DNA from: JABMPR01 sp964508765
GTDB taxonomy: Bacteria > Fidelibacterota > UBA8477 > JABMPR01
Direction: 5' to 3'
NCBI GenBank assembly: GCA_964508765.1
Contig: CAZDVD010000065.1
Span: 1-9,952, forward strand
Length of the DNA stretch: 9,952 nt
The translations under genes were made by a program, and so were the position numbers. Position 1 is the first letter of the stretch, and every line of letters begins with the position of its first letter. The notes under the pieces were generated by a model. The model was not told the origin of the DNA. It ran no database searches and worked only from the letters and a program-made list of their open reading frames with translations. Below, piece by piece: positions 1 through 8,364 of the stretch.

Positions 1-1434
1 AGGCGCAGGTAAAAAATATTCCCAGTCGGTTCGTTGGCTTCAACCCCAACATCACCATCATGAGCCTGGGCAATACGTTTCACGATGGCAAGACCGAGAC
101 CCCTGCCACTTTTTTTGCCGCTTGAAAGCTGAGAACCACGCTCAAAGATATAGTTGCGCTTTTCAGGTGGAATCGTTCGCCCAAAATCTTTGACACCCAC
201 CATGACGGATCCATTCTCTTCAATGGCCTCAATGAGTATTTTTTTGCCCTCTCGCGCATATTTTATTGCATTACTGATATAATTCTTAAAAGCCTCTGTG
301 ATCAATGGATTCGCTTTTATTTTTATTTCCGCAGGTACACGCATTTCCAGGACCATCCCTGCATTTTCAAGCTGAGATGTGAATTCATTGCCTATTTCCT
401 GTAACAGTTTACCCAGTACCAACGATGTTTTCGGAATTTTTTCTCCGAAGACAGCCCGACTCAATAACGATGTATTTTCCAACACCCCTAACAAGCGCTC
501 ACTGCTCAAAAAAATGCTCTCAATCACTTCATCATCAGGTAAATACTCACGAGCCATATCTGATAGGCCGTAAATAACGCTGGCTGGGGACTTAAGATCA
601 TGGGTAATCACATCTAGGAGCAGTTCCCGTAGGCTATCAGATTCACCGATTTTGATTTCAGCAAGTTTTCGCTCAGTAATATCCCTGCTGACACCTAAGA
701 CAGCAGTTATTCTACCTTGATTATCTCTTACTGGATTCAGGGATGTATCGATCCAAATTGTATGGCCACCAACTCGCAGTCTTGACTCATAATTTGTACT
801 ATTGCCTGACATAAGAACTTCAGCAAGACTTGCTTTATATGCTCCCACAGCTTCTGGTTTGAATATTTGTGAAATATATTTTCCCTGAATCTCTTCAGGT
901 TTGCCACCTACTGAATGGGCAGCTGCTTTATTCACGGAAAGAACTATTCCTTTTTTGTCGACCAGGAATATCAAATCGGAGGAATACTCCACCAATGTTC
1001 GATATTTTTCTTCACTTGCCTGGAGTGCTGCTTCTGTCTTCTGCTGTTCAGTAAGGTCCCGGATATGGATACGGATACCCGTTGGAATGTGATTGGTATC
1101 CAGCATGAAAGAGGCCTGACAGCCCCCGCAAAAACCGCTACCATCTTTTCTTCTCAGATTAAAATTATGTAGCTCTTTTTTATCATTTCTCTCATAGGGG
1201 GTTCGCTTCTCATGACTCACTGGTGCGTATGCTTCCACAACTTTTCTGGCACGAATGAATTCATTCTCATTCAGAAAGATATCCTCGACAGGTATACCGG
1301 CTTCAACTTCTGTGGAATTATAACCAAAAAGAAAGCATGCCATCCTATTCATATAGGTAATGGCCATTCTTGAAATATTAAATTCAATCAAAGCGCCAGG
1401 AAGAAACTCAAGGGTATCATCAAAATGCCTTTTT
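1..1434 (-). CDS. PAS-domain sensor histidine kinase, partial at both ends
   Basis: The minus-strand frame stays open from the left edge to the N gap: about 477 codons with no stop and no usable start. In reading order it encodes a PAS/PAC domain (about 1430-1065, ending RDLTEQQ), a second PAS/PAC domain (about 1005-690, ending RDITERK), a HisKA domain with the phosphoacceptor His in THDLKSP (codon 600-602), and a HATPase domain. The HATPase has an N box NYISNAIKYA (about 255-290), a G1 box reading DFGRTIP (about 185-205) and a G2 box GRGLGLAIVKR (about 80-115). The protein should autophosphorylate on His in response to a ligand or redox signal sensed by the PAS domains. No membrane segment is visible, but the N-terminus is lost in the gap. 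It lies downstream of a lone receiver gene in the same direction and is probably co-transcribed with it. The G1 box is unusual because the second Gly of DxGxG is Thr. The stop codon lies beyond the left edge. Confidence 0.93.
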
Positions 1435-1534
1435 NNNNNNNNNNNNNNNNNNNNNNNNNNNNNNNNNNNNNNNNNNNNNNNNNNNNNNNNNNNNNNNNNN
1501 NNNNNNNNNNNNNNNNNNNNNNNNNNNNNNNNNN
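1435..1534. other. assembly gap of exactly 100 N
   Basis: One hundred undetermined bases, most likely a fixed-length scaffold placeholder, so the true distance is unknown. The gap removes the start and N-terminus of the left-hand histidine kinase. The 81 nt between the gap and the response-regulator stop (1535-1615) hold no ATG on the minus strand. A TTG at 1597-1595 opens a short frame, but it has no ribosome-binding site and is out of frame with the kinase if the gap really is 100 nt. The real kinase start is therefore most likely inside the gap. Confidence 0.95.
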
Positions 1535-1615
1535 TTGATATTGAATGGGTGGTAATGATTGAACAGTTTTAAGGCGGGGATGAGTTGTGGAGATCAACTG
1601 AAGAGGCCCGTAACC

Positions 1616-2011
1616 TTAGCCGATCACCTTCTCAAGAAAAGTCGAGTCATATTTTGCAATCACATCTAGTAAAACTTTACTCATGATAGGCTTCGTGAGG
1701 AACTCAGCAGCTCCTGCTTCAAGGGCTTCCTCTTTATGTTGCGGAAAAACATGTGCTGTGAGGGCAATTGCTACTGGTTTACCTGGATACTCCTGAGTTA
1801 AATACTTAATTAAATCAAGACCATTTTCACCACCTGGCAAAGAGAAATCGATGAGTGCGATTTCATAGTCATCCTCTTCAAGCGTCCGTTTAGCCTCGGT
1901 GATGGTTGATACTATCTTGATTTCATGTTTATCTCTGAATATGAACCTATAATATTGTTGCGACGAAATATCGTCCTCAACAATGAGTATTTTCATTCTC
2001 TTATTCAACAT
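1616..2011 (-). CDS. Single-domain response regulator (CheY-like receiver)
   Basis: A 131-residue protein made of one REC domain and nothing else. It has the acidic pair D13/D14 after the first beta strand (ILIVEDD), the phosphoacceptor D55 (ALIDFSLPGG), the switch Thr T85 (ALTAHV) and the conserved K107 before Pro (FLTKP), so the active site is complete. With no DNA-binding or enzymatic output domain, it probably acts by protein contact or as a phosphorelay intermediate. The frame could extend upstream to 2071, but I chose ATG 2011-2009 because GAGAG lies 7 nt before it and the extra 20 residues do not look like part of a receiver. An ATG at 1996 is a weaker alternative. The start overlaps the end of the upstream kinase gene by 11 nt, which suggests translational coupling. 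The cognate kinase is probably the upstream one, the downstream one, or both. Confidence 0.95.
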   Translation of the reverse strand: MLNKRMKILIVEDDISSQQYYRFIFRDKHEIKIVSTITEAKRTLEEDDYEIALIDFSLPGGENGLDLIKYLTQEYPGKPVAIALTAHVFPQHKEEALEAGAAEFLTKPIMSKVLLDVIAKYDSTFLEKVIG

Positions 2012-4412
2012 AGTTATTCTCTCGACCCTGTGGAAAAATGAGGGTAAAGGTGGTTCCAGAGCCTGCCTCACTTTTTATTTTGATATCAACATTGTTTAAA
2101 TCTACATAGTGTTTGGTCAAAGCCATACCAAGACCAATTCCCTGAAAATTTTTTGTAAATCCTTCACTCTCCTGAGTATAGGGCTCATAAATTCGATTTA
2201 TGTATTCTTCAGATATCCCTATGCCTGAATCAATTACTGAGAGCAAAATTTGATTGCCGTAATCAACTATCTCGATCCCGATGCTCCCCTCAAACGTAAA
2301 TTTTGAGGCATTCTCTACCAGGTTCATCACTGCTTGGTGAATACAATATTCATCAGCGTAAACTTCGGCCTTTTCCAGATCAGTCCTAAGGAGAATATCC
2401 AGACCCTTTTCCTCGGCAGTTTGCCGTGATTCTTCTACAACTGAGGTGGCTATCGAAACCAAATCAATAGTTCTTGGAAATATTTTAATGCTGCCTGCCT
2501 CTATTTGAGAGATATTGAGCATAGAGTCAACCGTTCGCATAAGCCGTGTGCTGGCACTATTGATATAGTCAAAAATCTTCTCATCATTCTTACCAAGAAA
2601 TTCATTATATCTTTGATTAAATATGTCGGAAAAACCAAGGATACTATTGAGGGGAGTTCGAATTTCATGAGAGATGTTTGCGATAAATTGATCTTTGACG
2701 CGGTTTGCCGTATGCGCCTCAACGAGAGCCTCCTCAAGCTTGCCCGTACTGGCGTGGAGCGATTCCTCCATGAGTTTACGTTCAGTGATATCCCGTCCTA
2801 CTGCCTGAATTTCCTTTAAAACGCCATTCTCATCAAAAATACCTCTATCAATCCAGAGATGCCAGACATTCTCCCCACCTGGAGTGACTGAAACATGCTC
2901 ATCTACGAAAATTGGATTTTCCGTACTAAGTGCTTCAATCTTTCTGGCTATCCTCTCAACCTCAGTATCAAGATTTTTACGAATAATATTTTGGCCAATG
3001 GCTTGTTCAGGATTGATATTGAAGGCACGACAGTAGCTATCATTTACAAAGGTAATTGACCCATCGGGTAAGTACCGCATGATATATTCAGTTTGATCCT
3101 GAACAACATTGCGGTAATGTTCCTCACTCATCCTCAAAGCTTCCTCAGCCAGCTTTCTCTCAGTAATGTCCAAACCGATACTCAACACACCACGAGCTTC
3201 TCCGGTCTGGGAAAGCATGACATTGTTGCTCCAGCTTATTAAGCGTTCCTCACCACTTTTAGTGCAGATGTAATTCTCATTATGTGATGCTTCAGGCATC
3301 TGTTTGAGGACTTCAGAAAAAAGGAGTGGAAATCTTGCCCTATCTCTTTCTGGTAGAAATAATTGAAACCAATTTTTCCCTATAACTTCAGTCTTATCAT
3401 ATCCAGTTAACTCCTCTGCAAATTTATTAAAGTTTGTAATAAGTGCATCAGCATCAAAAGCGACCACCATAGTATTGGCTGTTTCCATAAGATTTTCAGC
3501 AAATTCCTTGGCCTTGAGCAGCTCTTCACTGGTAATTTTTCGTTCGGTGATATCATGATAATTAACCATAAAGGCCTGCTTATCATCGAACTTGACAGGG
3601 ACAGGTGACGCCAGGACGACTCGTTCTTCATTGTTATGTAAAACCAGACGGAATTCTTCAGGTTTTAAAGGATGGCGACCCTCAATTAATTGATTCAAGC
3701 GTTGCATGGCTTTTTCCAGGTCATCTGGATGAACTTGACTAAAGGGATCTTGACCAATCATCTGTTTTTTATCGGTGAGAGATAGAGCAGCTAGGGCCGC
3801 CGGGTTGAGATCCAGAATAGCTTTGCCATCGTGGATCACAATTGGATCAGGAGCAGAATCAAATAGAGTCCGATACTTTTCTTCACTGATTTTAAAATTA
3901 CCCTCAGCCATATACTGCGGCGTAATGTCTCTGACAAACCCAAGATAGTAGGTTAATCCGTCATGATGGATTGGACAGGCCTTTACATTGACCTGAAAAA
4001 GCTCACCATTCTTTTTAATCATTTCTATTCGCCGCTCACTTGACAATTCATTCACAACATCAGGGAACAACTCTAGACGAGTTTCTCGTGGGACTAATTG
4101 GGCAATCTCCATGGATAAGAGCTCAGCTTCAGAATACCCTGTCATTTCACAAAATGCCTTATTCACTCCCACATAATTTCCCCTTTGATCTACGAGGGAA
4201 AACCCTTCTCCAGATTGTTCAAGGATGGCTTTGAATATGGAGTAATCTTTGGTATAGAACAGATTCTCTTTNNNNNNNNNNNNNNNNNNNNNNNNNNNNN
4301 NNNNNNNNNNNNNNNNNNNNNNNNNNNNNNNNNNNNNNNNNNNNNNNNNNNNNNNNNNNNNNNNNNNNNNNTCAAGAATGCCAGAGTGGCGATCAAATTT
4401 AGTTTTAATCAT
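2001..4412 (-). CDS. Multi-PAS sensor histidine kinase (four PAS domains)
   Basis: About 803 residues if the internal N gap really is 100 nt; residue numbers below assume this. After 13 visible residues and the gap come four PAS/PAC units at about 57-165, 174-290, 298-420 and 425-545. Each closes with a PAC signature: RDITPQY, HDITERK, LDITERK and RDITERK. HisKA follows, with phosphoacceptor H582 in ISHEIRTPLNS. The HATPase domain (about 685-797) shows the N box NLVENASKF, the G1 box DSGIGI and the G2 box GIGLGMALTKH, so the catalytic core looks intact. No transmembrane helix is visible, so it may be cytoplasmic, although the gap could hide one. ATG 4412-4410 is preceded by GAGAGGGAG and fits well. 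The gene is first in a minus-strand operon, and its end overlaps the receiver gene by 11 nt, which makes that receiver its likely phosphorylation target. The ligands of the PAS domains cannot be read from the sequence. Confidence 0.95.
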   Translation of the reverse strand: MIKTKFDRHSGILXXXXXXXXXXXXXXXXXXXXXXXXXXXXXXXXXXKENLFYTKDYSIFKAILEQSGEGFSLVDQRGNYVGVNKAFCEMTGYSEAELLSMEIAQLVPRETRLELFPDVVNELSSERRIEMIKKNGELFQVNVKACPIHHDGLTYYLGFVRDITPQYMAEGNFKISEEKYRTLFDSAPDPIVIHDGKAILDLNPAALAALSLTDKKQMIGQDPFSQVHPDDLEKAMQRLNQLIEGRHPLKPEEFRLVLHNNEERVVLASPVPVKFDDKQAFMVNYHDITERKITSEELLKAKEFAENLMETANTMVVAFDADALITNFNKFAEELTGYDKTEVIGKNWFQLFLPERDRARFPLLFSEVLKQMPEASHNENYICTKSGEERLISWSNNVMLSQTGEARGVLSIGLDITERKLAEEALRMSEEHYRNVVQDQTEYIMRYLPDGSITFVNDSYCRAFNINPEQAIGQNIIRKNLDTEVERIARKIEALSTENPIFVDEHVSVTPGGENVWHLWIDRGIFDENGVLKEIQAVGRDITERKLMEESLHASTGKLEEALVEAHTANRVKDQFIANISHEIRTPLNSILGFSDIFNQRYNEFLGKNDEKIFDYINSASTRLMRTVDSMLNISQIEAGSIKIFPRTIDLVSIATSVVEESRQTAEEKGLDILLRTDLEKAEVYADEYCIHQAVMNLVENASKFTFEGSIGIEIVDYGNQILLSVIDSGIGISEEYINRIYEPYTQESEGFTKNFQGIGLGMALTKHYVDLNNVDIKIKSEAGSGTTFTLIFPQGRENNYVE
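2019..2023 (-). promoter_or_regulatory. Ribosome-binding site that decides the response-regulator start
   Basis: On the minus strand GAGAG sits 7 nt before ATG 2011-2009, inside the last codons of the upstream kinase gene. No comparable site precedes the longer frame opening at 2071, so the shorter start is preferred. Confidence 0.6.
4272..4371. other. assembly gap of exactly 100 N inside the kinase gene
   Basis: One hundred undetermined bases lie 13 codons after the kinase start. The frame stays open across the placeholder, but since the true length is unknown this continuity is not evidence. The start at 4412 and the body of the kinase could be separated by more sequence than shown. Confidence 0.95.
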
Positions 4413-4414
4413 TA

Positions 4415-4469
4415 CTCCCTCTCATTCCCCGGTAAGATTTTAGTATACAGCCTCAATTGGGGTCTTCAA
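4415..4469 (-). promoter_or_regulatory. Candidate promoter and ribosome-binding site of the signalling operon
   Basis: Read on the minus strand there is a -35-like TTGAAG (4469-4464), a 16-nt spacer and a -10-like TATACT (4447-4442). About 20 nt further on lies a strong Shine-Dalgarno GAGAGGGAG (4423-4415), just before ATG 4412. The match is to a sigma-70 consensus. It would give a short leader of roughly 20-25 nt for the kinase-receiver-kinase operon. Confidence 0.45.
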
Positions 4470-4559
4470 AGAGAATCGTCAGAGTGCTCTGGGATGTGTG
4501 AGATGCCGATTGAAAATCAACATCACACCGCGTGTTTCCAATGCGACTCAGATTAAATG

Positions 4560-4597
4560 AAAAAAAGCCGAGTGAGGAAAACACTCCCCATTCGGCT
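4560..4597 (-). terminator. Rho-independent terminator downstream of the PPi-PEPCK gene
   Basis: A GC-rich hairpin with arms 4566-4574 (AGCCGAGTG) and 4589-4597 (CATTCGGCT) pairs over 9 positions, with one A-C mismatch in the minus-strand RNA. It is followed in the minus direction by seven T (complement of the A run 4560-4566). It lies about 140 nt past the stop of the large gene ending at 4739 and upstream of the kinase promoter, so it should separate the two transcription units. There is no T run in the plus direction. Confidence 0.8.
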
Positions 4598-4647
4598 CCA
4601 TGGAATGATGATCTAACCGCTGTAGTGAAGATTGATATGTGCCTGCT

Positions 4648-4706
4648 CTCTATATTGATCATAGATAGAAAAACACAATCCACATAAAATGGGCTTCAAT
4701 ATAGAG
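4648..4706. repeat. 11-bp perfect inverted repeat in the 3' region of the PPi-PEPCK gene
   Basis: CTCTATATTGA (4648-4658) and its exact reverse complement TCAATATAGAG (4696-4706) are separated by 37 nt. The pair lies between the stop of the large gene (4739) and its terminator (4560-4597), so it would form a second stem in the 3' untranslated RNA. Its AT-rich stem and long loop do not resemble a terminator. The rest of 4413-4738 shows no gene. Confidence 0.5.
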
Positions 4707-4738
4707 GCCTTCTTTCGATGTAAAATATGACTGATTGC

Positions 4739-7700
4739 CTAAACCTGAAGCGGATCAGCACCCACGGTTCCCTGAAGATCCTGCAAGTATTTTTTCGAGA
4801 CGACCTGGTCCAATTCATCTTGAGCAATTATCAATTTCTGTTTCAGGTCTAGTTCCTGCACCATTTTCTCAAGATTCTTTTGATCAAGTTTCTGTTTGAG
4901 ATATACAATGTTTTTCCGCCAGAATGCTTCATCCCGCTGCTGCTTGAGCTTTAGACGTTGCTCATACCAGTCACTCCTGAGAACATACTCCCGGGTGAAA
5001 AGTCCCCGGATGCCTGCATGTTCACGATTCATCCCTTTATGCTCACCCCCTATCATAATATCGATAAGAGCCCGGAGTGGTGGGATCAATGCATCATAAG
5101 TTCCATCGGTCTTCAATCCTTCAGCGACACGTTTCTGGGTCAGGGTCAGATTCATCATGGATTCAGCGAATGCATCCATGTCCTGTAGTTCAGGACTCAG
5201 CATATCATCTGTGAATACGACCTCGGGGCTACTGAAAATTCTGGCCATGAAGTGATTGACAAATTTCAGAGTGATACGGTATCCCAACAGGCTGGATTCA
5301 ATGGTTTTACCAGCATGCTCCATATTCTCAACCTTTTCCAGATACCCATTCTCAATGAGATAGGCTGGTGTCCGCTCATTTACAGACATCCGGGAAATAA
5401 GCTCTGGCATGAGCAAACTCACATCATGGTCCACTTTATATTTGGGACCGACATAACCGGCTGCAGATGTCAGGGGTTCATAGCTACCCAATATGTAGGA
5501 AAGTAGAGCATTGTTTAGGTCCGCGGCAACCAACAGACTATTGAAGGGACCCTTGGTCAAAGCGCCCTCAGACCCAAATCCAGTAGTAGAGGGTGACTTC
5601 CCTGTAATACTGCAAATGAAGTCAATGAAAAGCTCCGGTAGTTCTTGATAGTGGATAGGGCTGTAAACAGCCAGAGGCGGAACATTATTCTTTTTATCAG
5701 CAGGGTTATTCCGGCGACCTGGCAAAACACTGTTCACGGGAAGATAAACCGGCTTATCAAGAGGGATTTTCCTGAAAAATCGGGTTCCCGTCTCGGCAAT
5801 GTACCGATCTATTGGATTAACCAAATCCGGTCTGATCTGCAAATATCTCGGATTGGCTGAAGGTACACCGTTTACCAATCTTGGTTCTGAAGGTACCACA
5901 AGATACTCAGGTGATTCGTTGTCCAGGAAGTTGTTGATCAAATCCTTCACGGGTTGAGTATAGTGGTCAAAGCCAATGGTATCTTCCTTGATCTCCTGCA
6001 CCTGCTTCCGATTCAAGGGTTCAAAATTTGACAGAAATGTATGGGGACTGGACAACTCTGCTTCAGCCTGTTTATCATAGCCTTTGAGCACACAATCATC
6101 TGGTCGCTGAAATAATCGTGATTCACAATTGGTCAGGAGTTTAACACTGGGATTAGAATACTCCGGATTCAGATCGCTCAACTGATCAGCCTTCAATGTG
6201 ATGGAAGCAGTAATATCATCCTCTACCTGAACCTTCTGGGCGGGGTAGTAATCCTGTCTCACCTGAAAAATACGCCAGGACTTGTCCAGATCATGTCCCA
6301 CGCGCAGATAGTTGCTGGTAAGTTTCACATTCCGGTACTTCAATTCATGGCCGGGGATGCCATTCACCTTATCAACAGATAGATTTTTGATCCAGCCTCT
6401 ATCACGCTCGTTGTGGTTCCGGCGCTTAATGATGTAGATGATATCCTTGATACGTTGGGGAACCGATTCAAGCCAGGTGTTGTATTTATCTGAATACTCG
6501 TCTGAAGGGGTCAGCAATTTGATTACAGAACCAAGAGAACGATTTTTGGAAAGAATGGTACGTGGGGGCGCATGATATTCATGTCCATTTTTAAATCGAT
6601 TGGTGAAATCCTTCTTCATAATCTCATCAACCAACTTTAATTCAGCCGGTAAATCGGATACAATGACAGAACCTCGGATCATAGCATCCTGGATGGATTT
6701 GGAGATCTCTGACTTTCCTCCACCGGACACCGTACAGGGTTTATGGCAGAGCGTTCCCTCAGCCGTAGTCCCCATGAGATGCCAGCGCTGACCATTGATC
6801 CGTTTTTTCATCTCCACTTTATAGCCGGATGGATAAATGTAGTATTTCTCCGGCAAGAGTTTGATGGATTGACTCTGTTCTTCAAACTCCCAGAAAACCG
6901 TCTGCTCAAAAATACTGAAGCGGGTATCTTCAGGGATGTAAAAGATATTATCATAATTTTTATCTATGGCATAACCCGTGGGCATTACATCCATGATATC
7001 TTCATAAAGTTCGGTCATCTGGGAGAAGCTGAGACCATTGCCAGTTATCTTTTCAGACATATGAAACCGTTGCCCCAGATCATAACTGGGGAAGGCCATT
7101 GCCCCGCCGGCATGCTCTTCCTCGCAAAGACCGAAAAGATTGGCTGAAAAACCAATCTGTGTCTTGACTTCTTTCTTACAATACCCAAAATAATTATCTG
7201 CGATCAGTGTTACGACAACACCTTCTGCAGTACGGGCGGTGATCTTAAACGCACCACCATCATTATAGCACTCTGTTTCTTGTTCCCAGCACATCCCTTC
7301 AGCACGCTGACGTTCTGAAGCAAATTCGTAGTGGGGTAATCCCAATTCCTTTTTTGTCAGATGGATCAGCTGAGGAGCCAGGATCACGAGACCTGTATGT
7401 CCAGTCCAGGAAGTCGCATCCAATGCTGCGTCATTCTCGGGCAGATTGGGATCTCCAGCGTTCCCAAAGATGGATTCCACAAAATCCAGGTTACTCACTA
7501 GGCTTCCCGGAGCCATAAAACAGATCTCCATGGACTTCTCAGGGATCACACCTTTGACCTCTGGAACGACAATGGGGCGCAGTAGCAGGCTAACAAAGAG
7601 TTCAGCCTTATTGTCCTGATTCGCTGTATAAGGCAGTTGCATGAGGGCATCAGGTGGGTCTAGTGCAGCGGCCAACAATTGAGCAAACACAAGTCTGGGA

Positions 7701-8188
7701 ACCGCCTTCTTGTCATTTGGAATGGCCAAGCCACCCTCGACGACATGGAATACACCTTTGGTGGTTCGCTTATCATTTTTTGGATTGGTCAATACTCCCT
7801 GGGAAGTCCGGTATGACTTGACAATATCAGATTCAAACGCATCGGAGTCAGCGGGAACAGATAGTGTTCTCGCCAACCCATGTGCATCGAGAACGAAGGT
7901 ATTTCCCGGTAGCTGTGTATGTTGCTCTCCCGGCTCGCTATCCAGGTAAGCATTGAGAAAATTCTGCACCCTGGTCATGATGGGCGATTGGTGTGCGGCT
8001 AGGAGTCTGGATTGCTCCTTGTAATTATTCAGTAATGGTGTGGCAATCTCCAGAAAACGGGCAGTTCGTCCATCCTGAAAATGGGGTTGTCCCAGAGCAG
8101 CCAGCTTTAAATTTATGTATTGTATGATCCTCTTTTCGCTAATGAATTCCTGCTCATTATCAATTCCGATTCCAAATGTCTTCTTCAC
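4739..8188 (-). CDS. Probable pyrophosphate-dependent phosphoenolpyruvate carboxykinase (PPi-PEPCK)
   Basis: A 1149-residue soluble protein with no signal peptide or membrane helix. Its size and sequence style match what I recall of PPi-type PEP carboxykinases (EC 4.1.1.38; Entamoeba and Propionibacterium), which are about twice the length of ATP or GTP enzymes and catalyse oxaloacetate + PPi to PEP + CO2 + Pi, reversibly. Visible support is a Lys-Lys pair at 338-339 (GYCKKEV) with Glu-His 20 residues later (H359, EEEHAGG), the spacing of the Mn-binding Lys and His of GTP-PEPCK. A P-loop-like VSGGGKSE follows at 487-494 (K492), then D512 (VIVSDL) 20 residues on, close to the K290-D311 spacing of the GTP enzyme. 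A Gly-rich segment GFGSEGALTKGP covers 870-881. The last 75 residues are highly charged and probably coiled coil. The start is GTG 8188-8186, with AAGGA 9 nt upstream; the next Met is near residue 71. The gene is monocistronic with its own terminator. The family call is from memory and motif spacing, not a database match. Confidence 0.68.
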   Translation of the reverse strand: MKKTFGIGIDNEQEFISEKRIIQYINLKLAALGQPHFQDGRTARFLEIATPLLNNYKEQSRLLAAHQSPIMTRVQNFLNAYLDSEPGEQHTQLPGNTFVLDAHGLARTLSVPADSDAFESDIVKSYRTSQGVLTNPKNDKRTTKGVFHVVEGGLAIPNDKKAVPRLVFAQLLAAALDPPDALMQLPYTANQDNKAELFVSLLLRPIVVPEVKGVIPEKSMEICFMAPGSLVSNLDFVESIFGNAGDPNLPENDAALDATSWTGHTGLVILAPQLIHLTKKELGLPHYEFASERQRAEGMCWEQETECYNDGGAFKITARTAEGVVVTLIADNYFGYCKKEVKTQIGFSANLFGLCEEEHAGGAMAFPSYDLGQRFHMSEKITGNGLSFSQMTELYEDIMDVMPTGYAIDKNYDNIFYIPEDTRFSIFEQTVFWEFEEQSQSIKLLPEKYYIYPSGYKVEMKKRINGQRWHLMGTTAEGTLCHKPCTVSGGGKSEISKSIQDAMIRGSVIVSDLPAELKLVDEIMKKDFTNRFKNGHEYHAPPRTILSKNRSLGSVIKLLTPSDEYSDKYNTWLESVPQRIKDIIYIIKRRNHNERDRGWIKNLSVDKVNGIPGHELKYRNVKLTSNYLRVGHDLDKSWRIFQVRQDYYPAQKVQVEDDITASITLKADQLSDLNPEYSNPSVKLLTNCESRLFQRPDDCVLKGYDKQAEAELSSPHTFLSNFEPLNRKQVQEIKEDTIGFDHYTQPVKDLINNFLDNESPEYLVVPSEPRLVNGVPSANPRYLQIRPDLVNPIDRYIAETGTRFFRKIPLDKPVYLPVNSVLPGRRNNPADKKNNVPPLAVYSPIHYQELPELFIDFICSITGKSPSTTGFGSEGALTKGPFNSLLVAADLNNALLSYILGSYEPLTSAAGYVGPKYKVDHDVSLLMPELISRMSVNERTPAYLIENGYLEKVENMEHAGKTIESSLLGYRITLKFVNHFMARIFSSPEVVFTDDMLSPELQDMDAFAESMMNLTLTQKRVAEGLKTDGTYDALIPPLRALIDIMIGGEHKGMNREHAGIRGLFTREYVLRSDWYEQRLKLKQQRDEAFWRKNIVYLKQKLDQKNLEKMVQELDLKQKLIIAQDELDQVVSKKYLQDLQGTVGADPLQV

Positions 8189-8197
8189 TCAAATATT

Positions 8198-8202
8198 TCC
8201 TT
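8198..8202 (-). promoter_or_regulatory. Ribosome-binding site supporting the GTG start of the large gene
   Basis: On the minus strand AAGGA lies 9 nt before GTG 8188-8186. The frame has no ATG for about 70 further residues, so this site decides in favour of the GTG start. No convincing -10/-35 pair was found upstream of it. Confidence 0.55.
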
Positions 8203-8364
8203 TTTCAACAGTCTTACAAACAGCACTAAAAAAAGTAATCTATTTGTAGACGAGCTGATTCCTATTGCTATCGAAGGTATATTTAATTTCTAACATTGTG
8301 GACATTCAGGGTTTGATGTTATGGGGATGTGAGCAATGGCCAAGCATGCCTCACCCACCTCCTA

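Noticed and set aside
1388..1597. A minus-strand frame from a TTG at 1597 across the N gap
   Set aside because: It is continuous only because N carries no stops; it has no ribosome-binding site, and on the left side of the gap it runs in a different frame from the kinase.
2012..2071. A longer response-regulator frame starting 20 codons upstream
   Set aside because: The extra residues are read out of frame from inside the kinase coding sequence, lack a ribosome-binding site and do not resemble a receiver N-terminus.
6743..7147. A 134-codon plus-strand frame inside the large gene
   Set aside because: It lies antisense to the PEPCK-like coding sequence, with no start signal and no coherent protein character.
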